Shown: positions 8,462-16,393 of the stretch, piece after piece
Layout: each line of letters begins with the position of its first letter
Numbering within the stretch: the stretch's first letter is position 1
Origin: CAIOYC01 sp038327995
GTDB taxonomy: Bacteria > Pseudomonadota > Alphaproteobacteria > Caulobacterales > Caulobacteraceae
Length of the DNA: 64,000 nucleotides
Direction of reading: 5' to 3'
Assembly: GCA_038327995.1 (NCBI GenBank)
Contig: JBBQLP010000010.1
Location: 6,359-70,358, forward strand
Notes under the pieces: model-generated
The model's input: the letters and a program-made list of their open reading frames with translations, nothing else
What the model was told of the DNA's origin: nothing
Databases searched by the model: none
Program-made: the position numbers and the translations under genes

Positions 8462-8572
8462 TTAGCGATGCGAGGCGTAGGTCGAGAAATCCGCCTGCGA
8501 CGGGGTGGCGATGGCGATATAGCCCACGCCCAGAACGGCGGCGATGGCGATGAAGAGCGAGAGCATACGCAT
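8462..8572 (-). CDS. Possible 36-residue single-span membrane or secreted peptide
   Basis: A short frame beginning ATG at 8572 encodes a 36-residue peptide. It starts MRMLSLFIAIAAVLGVGYIA, a strong hydrophobic segment, and continues to TPSQADFSTYASHR. It lies in the gap between the histidine kinase and the Lrp-type gene. The ribosome-binding site is weak. The hydrophobic start followed by a polar tail is what one expects of a real small secreted or membrane peptide, but the frame is too short to be sure. Confidence 0.35.
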   Translation of the reverse strand: MRMLSLFIAIAAVLGVGYIAIATPSQADFSTYASHR

Positions 8573-8647
8573 AGGGAGTATCCAGCAAGGTAAAGGCTAC
8601 AAAGCGCGTTGGCCGCCCTAAAGGTTCCATTGCGGCCCAACAAAAGT

Positions 8648-10003
8648 TCAGGCAGGCAACCGCACGACCGCGCGAAGACCGCCCAACGGGCTCCTCTCCA
8701 GCGTCACGTCGCCCCCGTGCCCCCGCGCGACGTCCCGGGCAATGGCGAGGCCCAGCCCCACGCCCTTGTCGTTCTGGTTGCGGGCCTCATCCAGGCGCGA
8801 GAAGGGGACGAAGGCCTCCTCATAGCGGTCTTCCGGGATGCCCGGCCCATCGTCATCCACCAATATCTCCACGCCGCCGGTCGGACGAGCGTGCACCGCC
8901 ACAGTAACCCGCGCCCCGTGGCTGGCAGCGTTCATCACCAGGTTGGCGAGGGCGCGCTTGAGGGCGAGAGGCCGCCCGCTTGCTTGCAATCCCGTATACG
9001 AAATCACCTCGACGTGCGCGCCCGCCCGCCCGGCGCCTTCGCACACGTCGCGGATCAATTTGTCCAGATCGACGGCCTCCACCGCTTCGCCGCCCTGCCC
9101 GCGCGCAAACGCAAGATATTCGTCTATCATGTGCTCCATTTCGATCAGGTCACGCTTGATGGCGTCGATCCGACCAGAGGGAGGCGCTAAGGCGGCTTCG
9201 AGCTTGAGCCGGGTGAGCGGCGTTCGGAGATCGTGACTGACCGAGGCGAGCAGCACCGTGCGCTGGTCGATGTGGCGCTGAATGCGCTCCTTCATGGCCA
9301 GGAAGGCGTATCCGGCCATGCGCACCTCTCGCGCGCCGTGCGGTTTGAAGCGGGCGTCCTCGCCCTTGCCAAAGGCGTCCGCCGCCTCGGCTAGTCGCTC
9401 GATCGCCCGCACTTGGTTGCGGATGAACAGGATCGCTACCCCCGCCAGTGTCAGCGTCGCCGCCATTAGCCACAGGATGAAGACGTGTCCCCGCGTAGCG
9501 AAGGCGCGCTCGCGCGGTGCGATAATCCGCAGGACCCCGCCCTTCACCGCCACCCTTATGTCCACGTAGCCAGGGTAGCGAACAGTATCGAGCCAGAAGT
9601 TTTCATCCAGCCGGTCGTCCAGAGCGCTACGCAGAGTCTCATCGAACGCTGGAAACAGGGGGTGGGAGAGATCGGTGGGCAGGGTCCGGCTGGGCTCGAA
9701 GGCCAGAGATATGGACTGGGTGCGCTCGGCGCGTTCGGCGATCTTCGTCAGCGTCCGGGGCTGCGGGTCAGCCTGATAGAGCGAGACGTCCCAGGCTACG
9801 TCTCCCGCCAGCGCTTCGGAAAGCTGGCCCGTCACCGTGCGCCAGTGCGCCTCGAAGAAGGCGTAGGCCACCGCACCCTGCATCAGCATGATGGGCATCA
9901 GGATGATCAGCAGCGAGCGCCCGAACAGGGAGGTCGGCAGCCAGCGCTTGAGAAAGCGCGGCACAAGGCGGCGCACCAGATAACGAAGCGGCCTGCGCGC
10001 CAT
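8648..10003 (-). CDS. Sensor histidine kinase of an OmpR-type two-component system
   Basis: This 451-residue EnvZ-like kinase has two transmembrane segments (about residues 29-50 and 172-194) flanking a periplasmic sensor loop of about 120 residues. A HAMP linker follows. The phospho-accepting histidine is H257 in SVSHDLRTPLTR, and the ATPase domain shows NLVMNAASHG (N box), DDDGPGIP (G1) and GVGLGLAI (G2). Its start overlaps the stop of the response regulator gene as TGATG, so the pair is translationally coupled. The signal is unknown. Confidence 0.93.
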   Translation of the reverse strand: MARRPLRYLVRRLVPRFLKRWLPTSLFGRSLLIILMPIMLMQGAVAYAFFEAHWRTVTGQLSEALAGDVAWDVSLYQADPQPRTLTKIAERAERTQSISLAFEPSRTLPTDLSHPLFPAFDETLRSALDDRLDENFWLDTVRYPGYVDIRVAVKGGVLRIIAPRERAFATRGHVFILWLMAATLTLAGVAILFIRNQVRAIERLAEAADAFGKGEDARFKPHGAREVRMAGYAFLAMKERIQRHIDQRTVLLASVSHDLRTPLTRLKLEAALAPPSGRIDAIKRDLIEMEHMIDEYLAFARGQGGEAVEAVDLDKLIRDVCEGAGRAGAHVEVISYTGLQASGRPLALKRALANLVMNAASHGARVTVAVHARPTGGVEILVDDDGPGIPEDRYEEAFVPFSRLDEARNQNDKGVGLGLAIARDVARGHGGDVTLERSPLGGLRAVVRLPA

Positions 10004-10716
10004 CAGTCGGGCGCCAGTTTATAGCCGACGCCGCGCACGGTCTGCAGATAACGCGGGTTCTTCGGGTCGTCCTCCAGCTTGCGGCGAAGGCGCGTGACTT
10101 GAACATCCACGGCTCGTGCACCCGCCTCGCCGATCTCCGCTCCGTCGCCTGAAGCCTGCGCCAGTTCATAGCGATCAATGGCCATGTCGGGCGACTGGGC
10201 GAGGCGTTTCAGAAGCCGTGCTTCACCTTCGGTCAGGCGCACCGGCGCCCCGTCCTGGGTCAGTTCGTTCCGGTCCATGTCGAAGCTGCATCGGCCCAAC
10301 GCTATTGTGCGGCCCGGCCCGGCGCGGCCGCCCTGGGCGCGGCGCAAGATGGCCTCGATGCGAAGGAGCAGCTCCTGCGGTTCGAAGGGCTTTTGCAGAT
10401 AGTCGTCCGCGCCGGTCTCAAGGCCAGCAATACGGTCGGTGGGCTCGCCGCGCGCGGTCAGGAGTAGCACGGGGGTCGGGGAACGGCCTCGCACCCAGCG
10501 CGTCAGAGACAGTCCATCCTCCCCCGGCATCATCACGTCGAAGACCGCCAGATCAAACTCCAGCGTCTGCATCAGCTTGCGCGCCGCCGCCGCGTCCGCC
10601 GCCCCAGTGACGCGAAAGCCGGAGCGGGCCAGATACTCTTTCAAGAGCGAGCGGATGCGGTCGTCATCGTCCACGACCAGAAGGTGACGACCATTGGGAG
10701 CGGTGTTTGCGTTCAT
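10003..10716 (-). CDS. petR: OmpR-family response regulator, PetR type
   Basis: The 237-residue protein has a receiver domain with the acidic pocket DDDD and the phospho-acceptor D60 in LAVFDVMMPGEDG, then the LLLTAR threonine and YLQKPFEP lysine. A winged-helix DNA-binding domain follows, ending RYLQTVRGVGYKLAPD. The order of a MarR-type gene, then this regulator, then a kinase, with overlapping starts and stops, matches the petP-petR arrangement known from Rhodobacter, where PetR was described near cytochrome bc1 genes. The petABC genes are also in this window, but about 47 kb away. The name is by similarity and order only. Confidence 0.85.
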   Translation of the reverse strand: MNANTAPNGRHLLVVDDDDRIRSLLKEYLARSGFRVTGAADAAAARKLMQTLEFDLAVFDVMMPGEDGLSLTRWVRGRSPTPVLLLTARGEPTDRIAGLETGADDYLQKPFEPQELLLRIEAILRRAQGGRAGPGRTIALGRCSFDMDRNELTQDGAPVRLTEGEARLLKRLAQSPDMAIDRYELAQASGDGAEIGEAGARAVDVQVTRLRRKLEDDPKNPRYLQTVRGVGYKLAPD

Positions 10717-11213
10717 CGGCCAATTTCCGGGCGGGCATTTGCTCTCGGCCCGGCCATGGCGGAAAGGATCCGCCGGGCGCCGGGCGCGGCGTCGAGCCCG
10801 CCATCCCGATATGCCCGCGCCAGGTGGTCGCGAAGGCGCGCGGTGATCCGGCTCTCGAAAGCTTTACCCTCGGGGGTCAGTCGTGTGGGGCGGCGGCGGG
10901 CGTCGAGGTCGCCGTGCTCGCTGGTCGCATAGTTGGCGGCGATCAGATCGCGTAATACCCGACTGGCCCCTTGCTTGGAGAGCCCAGTCAGGCGGGAAAG
11001 GTCCTGCACGCCAATTCCGGGCCTGCGTTTCAGCAGCATGGCGGCACGATAGTGTCCGCGCCCTAGGCTCAAGGGTTCCCCCTCCAGTCCCGCGTCGGCG
11101 CTTATCCAGAACGCGGCTTCGGCGAGCACGAACACCTCCACGGCGGCGTCCAACTCCTCCTCGCTCAGGATCAGGCGGGGATCGGCCCCGATAATGGTGG
11201 CAACGATGCTCAC
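10713..11213 (-). CDS. petP: MarR-family regulator, PetP type
   Basis: The 166-residue protein is a winged-helix MarR-type regulator. The DNA-binding helices are in GIGVQDLSRLTGLSKQGASRVLRDLI, followed by the wing DLDARRRPTRLTPEGKAF. The start is a GTG at 11213. The stop overlaps the petR start as ATGA. The gene opens the three-gene petP-petR-kinase operon and diverges from the aminotransferase gene across 86 bases, so their promoters share that gap. Confidence 0.82.
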   Translation of the reverse strand: MSIVATIIGADPRLILSEEELDAAVEVFVLAEAAFWISADAGLEGEPLSLGRGHYRAAMLLKRRPGIGVQDLSRLTGLSKQGASRVLRDLIAANYATSEHGDLDARRRPTRLTPEGKAFESRITARLRDHLARAYRDGGLDAAPGARRILSAMAGPRANARPEIGR

Positions 11214-11299
11214 GCGCGAACGTCTGCAAGCGTTGACGGCGCCGATGCCGGAGGGTTTAACGTGCGCAGAGCCCGCTCCCCAAAGGTGGATTGTTGCCG

Positions 11300-12187
11300 A
11301 TGACCCCCGTTCCCTTCGATGATCGTGATGGCTGGATCTGGCTTGACGGCAATTTTGTGCCTTGGCGCGAAGCGAAGATACACGTTCTGACCCATGCGCT
11401 CCATTATGCGTCCTGCGTGTTCGAGGGAGAACGTCTCTACAGCGGCGAAATCTTCAAGCTGACCCAGCACACCGAACGCCTGTTCCGCTCCGCCGAACTG
11501 CTCGATATGCAAATCCCGTTCAGCGTGGCCGAGATCGATGAAGCCTGCAAGGAGACGTGCCAGCGCATGGGCCTGACGGACGGCTATGTGCGCCCCTTCG
11601 TCTGGCGCGGGGCCGAGGTGATGGGCGTGGCGTCGAAGGGCTCAAAGGTTCACGTGGCCATCGCCGCCTGGGAGTGGCCGAGCTATTTCGATCCTGAGCA
11701 GAAGAAAAAAGGCATCCGCATCACCTGGTCGAAGTGGAAACGCCCTTCGCCTGAAACCATTCCCTCCGAAGCCAAGGCGGCGGGGCTCTACATGATTTGC
11801 ACCCTGTCCAAAGATGCGGCGGAGCGTGAGGGGTACGCCGACGCCCTGATGCTCGACTACCGGGGCTATGTGGCCGAGTGCACGGGCGCCAATGTGTTTT
11901 TTGTCAAGGATGGAGTGATCCACACTCCGACCCCAGACTGTTTCCTGAACGGCATCACGCGCCTGACCATAATCGACCTAGCCCGCTGGCGAGGGTTCGA
12001 GGTGGTCGAGCGGCATATCAGGCCGGAAGAGCTTGCCAGCTTCACCGAATGCTTCATCACCGGATCGGCAGCGGAGGTCACGCCAGTGAGCGAAGTCGGC
12101 GAGCATCGCTTTACGCCGGGCAATATTTCGCTGTCGCTGATGGACGACTACAGCAAGTTGGTTCGCCGCCAGATCAGCATGGGGTGA
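11300..12187 (+). CDS. ilvE: Branched-chain amino acid aminotransferase
   Basis: This fold-type IV PLP aminotransferase transfers the amino group between glutamate and the keto acids of Leu, Ile and Val. The Schiff-base lysine is K159 in PSEAKAAGLY. The segments HALHYASCVFEGER and DYRGYVAECTGANVFFVKDGVIHTP are family hallmarks, as is the phosphate-binding SAAEVTPV near the end. I use the ATG at 11300, preceded by AAAGGTGG, rather than the TTG codons nine and six bases upstream. It gives 295 residues, a normal length. Confidence 0.92.
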   Translation: MTPVPFDDRDGWIWLDGNFVPWREAKIHVLTHALHYASCVFEGERLYSGEIFKLTQHTERLFRSAELLDMQIPFSVAEIDEACKETCQRMGLTDGYVRPFVWRGAEVMGVASKGSKVHVAIAAWEWPSYFDPEQKKKGIRITWSKWKRPSPETIPSEAKAAGLYMICTLSKDAAEREGYADALMLDYRGYVAECTGANVFFVKDGVIHTPTPDCFLNGITRLTIIDLARWRGFEVVERHIRPEELASFTECFITGSAAEVTPVSEVGEHRFTPGNISLSLMDDYSKLVRRQISMG

Positions 12188-12357
12188 CGGTGAGGTAGAC
12201 GCCGCAGCGCTCTACCGCTTCTCTTCCTGCCCCGCCACCGCCGCGTCGATGATCCACCGCAAGCCTTCGGGGTCGAACCTGAAAGCGACATCGCTCACAA
12301 AAGCTGAGGCAGTCACCTGCTCCATCAGGCGCGAGCCACCTAGCAAAGAGGGGAGGG

Positions 12358-12978
12358 CTATTCGCTATGCGGGGGGAGCAAAGCCTTACGGGGAGCCAGG
12401 GCCTTCGCCGCACCGCGCGCATACTGCCACCCGGTAATCAGGGTGATGACAACGGCGACCCACAGCAGCGCCCCGGCGAGCAATCGTAGCCCCGAGCCTG
12501 AAGGCTGCAACACAGCGGGCATGGAGAGGGCGAGGGCGATAAGTTGCACCGTGGTCTTCCACTTGGCGAGTTGAGTGACGGGAAGCTTGATTCCCAGAGG
12601 CGCGATCCCTTCGCGCAGGCCCGAGACGAACACCTCGCGGAACAGGATCAAAAAGCCCGGCAGCGCCACCATCCCCTTCGGCTCGATCACCGCCAGTCCC
12701 AAGATGGCGGCGGCGACAGCGATCTTGTCGGCAATGGGGTCCAGCACCGCGCCCCACGGCGAGGTGGCGTTGAGCTTTCTCGCTAGCCAGCCGTCGAAAT
12801 AGTCGGTGATGGCTGCGAAGGCGAAGATGATGAAGCTGGCCCAGACCAGCCGATCACCCCCGGCGGGCGGAGCCCCGTCCTGTCCGGGCAGGGCCCCCGC
12901 AGCTCCCGCCAGAAGGAAGAAGATCAGCGCTCCAAGCAGGATGCGCGAGGCGGTGAGGATGTTTGGGAGGGCTTTCAC
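12358..12978 (-). CDS. pgsA: CDP-diacylglycerol-glycerol-3-phosphate 3-phosphatidyltransferase
   Basis: PgsA makes phosphatidylglycerophosphate in the inner membrane, the committed step to phosphatidylglycerol and cardiolipin. The CDP-alcohol phosphotransferase motif D-G-x2-A-R-x8-G-x3-D-x3-D is complete: D62, G63, A66, R67, G76, D80 and D84. The protein has 206 residues and several hydrophobic spans. It reads toward the aminotransferase gene, with a 170-base gap that holds no complete gene. Confidence 0.94.
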   Translation of the reverse strand: MKALPNILTASRILLGALIFFLLAGAAGALPGQDGAPPAGGDRLVWASFIIFAFAAITDYFDGWLARKLNATSPWGAVLDPIADKIAVAAAILGLAVIEPKGMVALPGFLILFREVFVSGLREGIAPLGIKLPVTQLAKWKTTVQLIALALSMPAVLQPSGSGLRLLAGALLWVAVVITLITGWQYARGAAKALAPRKALLPPHSE

Positions 12979-12989
12979 ACACTCATCTA

Positions 12990-13922
12990 CTAACCAGGAG
13001 ACAAAAGGTTCAATAGCGAGACGTTTTTCAGGCTGGAGAAGACCTGGGCGGACGCTTGCAAGGCGGTCTGGGCCAGCGTCAGGGTCGTCGCCGCCTTGGC
13101 TTGGTCGATGTTGGTGAGGTCGTCCACCGTCGAAGTCAGCGCCGCCTGCGTGCTTTTCAGCGACGCCTGGCTGGCGGAGACCTGGTTCTGCAAAAGCCCG
13201 TTCTGCGCCACCTGATCGTTCACCCCCGCATAGGCGCTGTCGAAACTCGAGAGCGCCCCGGCGAGAAAGTTGGTCTGCGCGGCTGTCAGTTTGCCGGAAA
13301 GGGGTCCGCCCGGTCCGGTCGAATAGGCCTGGATGCTGGCCAGCGCATTGAACAGCGGTGTGGCCACGTTCGAGGCCGTGAAGCCGGTGGCGATCTTGGT
13401 CTGGTCGTCCAGGCGGCTGACCGTCGGGTTGTTGTCGTTCTTGAAGGTTGCAGGCACCCCGCCTCCGGCGGTGAGGTCGGACAGGTTCTGGGCCGTGGCC
13501 GGGGCCGTGCCCGTGACCCCGCCCGCGAACAGATAGCGTCCCTCATACTGGGTGTTGAGGGTGGACACTGTTTGGCTAAGCTGACTTTGCAGGCTGGTGA
13601 GCAGGGCTGTGGCGTCGCCGGTGGCGAGGGCCTCGGCCACGGCGGTGCGCGCAGTCTGGGTGTTGGTCGCCACCTGCGACAGGGCTTGGTCCTGCACCGC
13701 CAACCGATCCGACAGCGCCGTCCCGTTGGCGATGAAGGCGGTGTTGCGGGCCTGCAAGGTGTTGGTGGCGGTCAGAACATCGGCCTGGGCCGAATAGCCC
13801 TTCAGGTCGCTGGCCAGCTTGCCGGTGGAATATTGCTGCTGCGCCACGCTTTGTCCGGCCTGGGCGGTCAGGATGTTGAGCAGCGAGGATTGGTAGCTGG
13901 TGGCGGTGGAGATGCGGTCCAT
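12990..13922 (-). CDS. flgL: Flagellar hook-filament junction protein FlgL (HAP3)
   Basis: The 310-residue protein joins hook and filament. The N-terminus (ISTATSYQSSLLNILTAQ) and the C-terminus (LTLAQTALQASAQVFSSLKNVSLLNLL) are the flagellin-like helical segments that form the D0 domain. The gene overlaps the end of flgK as TGATG and is cotranscribed with it from the sigma-54-like promoter near 16170. It is a late (hook-associated) class protein exported by the flagellar type III apparatus, so no signal peptide is expected and none is seen. Confidence 0.9.
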   Translation of the reverse strand: MDRISTATSYQSSLLNILTAQAGQSVAQQQYSTGKLASDLKGYSAQADVLTATNTLQARNTAFIANGTALSDRLAVQDQALSQVATNTQTARTAVAEALATGDATALLTSLQSQLSQTVSTLNTQYEGRYLFAGGVTGTAPATAQNLSDLTAGGGVPATFKNDNNPTVSRLDDQTKIATGFTASNVATPLFNALASIQAYSTGPGGPLSGKLTAAQTNFLAGALSSFDSAYAGVNDQVAQNGLLQNQVSASQASLKSTQAALTSTVDDLTNIDQAKAATTLTLAQTALQASAQVFSSLKNVSLLNLLSPG

Positions 13923-16033
13923 CAGGGTCCAACTATGCTGAGGAGGGTGTTGTAGAGATCCCTGCTGGCCTGCACGAGGCGGGCTGAGGCGTTGTAGGCC
14001 TGCTGGAAGGTGGTCAGGTTGATCAGCTCCTCATCCAGGTTGACGCCTTCGGAGGAGGTGCGCCGGGCCGCGGCTTCGGTGGAGACCGCCCCCGCCTGGG
14101 TTTTCGCTGTGTCGGCGGCGGCGGACTTGCGGGCGATGGCGGCGGCTATGTTTGAGGCGTAGTCCGACAGGGTGGTGGCTCCGGCGGCCAGCCCGCCAAC
14201 GGCGCTGAAAACGTGGCTGGCCAGTCCCGCCTGTCCCAACGCGTCGGCGCCCGACGTGTCCCCCGCCGCCAGCACCGAGGTTCCCACCGGCGCTGAAAGG
14301 TTCAGGGTGGAGAGCGCCAGTTTCGACGGGCTTTGCAGAAGGTCGCTGCGCACGGAGTAGCCTGCGGCGCGGCTGTTGCGCTGCGCTGCGCCGATGCCGA
14401 AGATCTGGCTGATCGAGGTTCCGGTCGCGGTGTTGGCGGTGTTGTCCGCCGCCACGGCCAGGGTCAGTCCCGATCCCGTATTGGCTGTGAAGGCCAGCGC
14501 GCCATTGGCGTCCAGCGCGAACGATCCATAAAGCCCCACTCCGCCGGAAGGGGCGTTCAGGGCGCCGAGCAGCGAGGCCACGGTCGCGCCGGCTGGGGTG
14601 GCCACTGTTATATCCTGCAACCGCACCCCGCTGGCGTCGGCGACTCGCAAGGTGATCGATTGTCCCGCCGGAAATCCCGAGGCGTCGGTGGATTTCAGCC
14701 CGGTGTTGTAGTCTGCGACGGCGCTGGAGGAGACCAGGTCGTTCAGTCCGAAGAAGTCGGAGAACCCTTTTCCCGCCTTGCCCGCTGGCGTGGTCGCATC
14801 GTCCTGGATCGCCAATCCATCCGTTCCGGTTGACGCCAACTTGAGCGCCCCGCCCGAGAAGCTGGCTCCCGCCGCTGGCGAAAGGGCCGTATTCAGAGTG
14901 GAGAGGAAGGTGGCGGGGGTGAATCCGGTGGCGGCCCCTCCATCCACCTTGATGGTCTGCGCGTCGAAATCGATATCGATCCGGTGGTCCAGTGCGCCGG
15001 AGGAGGCGACCTCGGCGATGGTGGTCTTGCCGTTGAAGCCGGAGATGGCAGTCGGAAGGTCGAGCCCGATATTGCGCCCGGCCAGCAAAGTTGGCGGCGG
15101 GGCGGCGGAGTATTTGTTGTGGATCGTGTTCAGTTCGCTGGCGACGCCGCTGGTCAGCTCCGAAAGCTGCGACTGAACCGCAGGCAGGTCGGTATTGCGC
15201 AGGGACAGAAGGCCGCCAAGCTCGCCCGACGTTAGCCGCGACCCCAAGGCCGAGGAAGCGCCATTGGCGTTGGTCAGGGTGATCTGCCCGGTTGGGCCCG
15301 AGGCGTCGTAACTGAGCGTGGAAGCGCCGTTCTGGCCCGCTAGCACCGTGCCGTCCGAGGCGCGAATGACGGCGCCGCCCTGGGGCGTCGCGCCCACCTT
15401 CACATCGATCAGCGCCGATAGCCGGTCGATCAACTGGCTCTGCTGGTTTTGCGAGCCGGTGGCGTCGCCGTTCGAGACCGAGGCGCGGGAAATGTCGCTA
15501 TTGAGGGCGTCGATCTGACTGAGCAGGCTGTTCACCTCGGTCAGGTCGGCGCCGATCTTCTGGTCGGTCTGGGCGCTGAGTTGCGCCAGGCTCGTGGCCA
15601 CCGAAGCAGACTGGTTGAAGAAGGCGCCGACCTGCGACAGAGCCTGTGAGCGTCCGGCGGTGGTCGGGTTGGCGGCGAGGGTCGAGAAGGCGGTGAAGAC
15701 CCTGTCGAGCGTCGAGAAATATGAGCCCGCCGCGCTCGGGTCGCCAAACAGGCTCTGGGCCTGATCCAGCGTAGAAGCCTGGACGGAGGCTTTGGTCGCA
15801 TCGGCTGCGGCGCCGAGGCTGGCGGCCTGCAGAAACTGGTCGATGACGTTGCGTATCTGGGCGATGCCGACGCCGGTTCCCTGACCCGCGACCACCCGCG
15901 ACTGCGCGTCGGCGGTCTTGCGCACATAGCCAGGAGTGTTGACGTTGGCGACGTTGTCGGAAACGACTCTGAGCTGCGCCTGGGCGGTCTGAAGCCCCGA
16001 ATTGGCGGTCCCGAGGATGCTGTTCAACGACAT
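13922..16033 (-). CDS. flgK: Flagellar hook-associated protein FlgK (HAP1)
   Basis: The 703-residue protein has the rod/hook N-terminal motif VSDNVANVNTPGYVRK and the matching C-terminal helix FQQAYNASARLVQASRDLYNTLL; between lie variable Ser/Ala/Gly-rich domains. I start it at the ATG at 16033 (MSLNSILGTANSG), eight codons inside the longest frame, because hook-family proteins begin just before the conserved helix. It heads the flgK-flgL pair and diverges from fliK across 360 bases. Confidence 0.93.
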   Translation of the reverse strand: MSLNSILGTANSGLQTAQAQLRVVSDNVANVNTPGYVRKTADAQSRVVAGQGTGVGIAQIRNVIDQFLQAASLGAAADATKASVQASTLDQAQSLFGDPSAAGSYFSTLDRVFTAFSTLAANPTTAGRSQALSQVGAFFNQSASVATSLAQLSAQTDQKIGADLTEVNSLLSQIDALNSDISRASVSNGDATGSQNQQSQLIDRLSALIDVKVGATPQGGAVIRASDGTVLAGQNGASTLSYDASGPTGQITLTNANGASSALGSRLTSGELGGLLSLRNTDLPAVQSQLSELTSGVASELNTIHNKYSAAPPPTLLAGRNIGLDLPTAISGFNGKTTIAEVASSGALDHRIDIDFDAQTIKVDGGAATGFTPATFLSTLNTALSPAAGASFSGGALKLASTGTDGLAIQDDATTPAGKAGKGFSDFFGLNDLVSSSAVADYNTGLKSTDASGFPAGQSITLRVADASGVRLQDITVATPAGATVASLLGALNAPSGGVGLYGSFALDANGALAFTANTGSGLTLAVAADNTANTATGTSISQIFGIGAAQRNSRAAGYSVRSDLLQSPSKLALSTLNLSAPVGTSVLAAGDTSGADALGQAGLASHVFSAVGGLAAGATTLSDYASNIAAAIARKSAAADTAKTQAGAVSTEAAARRTSSEGVNLDEELINLTTFQQAYNASARLVQASRDLYNTLLSIVGP

Positions 16034-16169
16034 CAACCCGCCTCCGCAACCCGGCAAGGCAGGCGCATCGCCGGATGATTTTGCCGGGCGCCGATCGAGT
16101 AGCCTTGATCTAACTCATTGAAAAACATAGCGTAGACATCCGACGCGGGGTTTGCGCTACAAAACGGGG

Positions 16170-16185
16170 CGCAAGTTGCGGGCCA
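16170..16185 (-). promoter_or_regulatory. Sigma-54-like promoter for flgK-flgL
   Basis: On the minus strand the sequence reads TGGCCCGCAACTTGCG. The essential GG (16184-16183) and GC (16172-16171) are twelve bases apart, as in -24/-12 promoters. It departs from TGGCACG-N4-TTGCW at two positions. Transcription would start near 16159, giving a leader of about 125 bases to flgK. Confidence 0.6.
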
Positions 16186-16323
16186 AACCCTCCCGCAGCC
16201 GTTCCGCCCGGCAGGTTTGAACACCTGCATCGGCAAGAAGCTCCCTCCGTCAGGTTGCAACCCAGGTCCAGAAAAGTCTGAAATAGCAATATAAAACAAC
16301 ACTCTGACCTGGCGTCTCCCATG

Positions 16324-16339
16324 TGGCGCGAGGGTTGCT
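16324..16339 (+). promoter_or_regulatory. Sigma-54-like promoter for fliK
   Basis: The plus strand reads TGGCGCGAGGGTTGCT, one mismatch from TGGCACG-N4-TTGCW, with GG and GC at the required spacing. The start site would be near 16350, 44 bases before the fliK ATG. It fits a class of hook genes that need RpoN and FlbD. Confidence 0.7.
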
Positions 16340-16393
16340 GACAAGATTGTTCGATCCCGGCCTGCAAAGGTCGTCACCGGACCAACCGCGCCA

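Larger units (their letters stand above)
16034..16393. promoter_or_regulatory. Divergent flagellar control region (flgK / fliK)
   Basis: This 360-base region separates two divergent flagellar operons and holds no gene. It contains one sigma-54-like promoter on each strand, annotated separately, and three copies of CCCGGCA(A/G): 16050-16057, 16081-16088 (minus strand) and 16207-16214. In Caulobacter crescentus the divergent flaN/flbG region is controlled by sigma-54, FlbD bound to ftr elements, and IHF. This region has the same place and gene context, so FlbD binding is the natural reading of the repeats, as inference. An AT-rich stretch at 16275-16302 could suit IHF. Confidence 0.6.
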
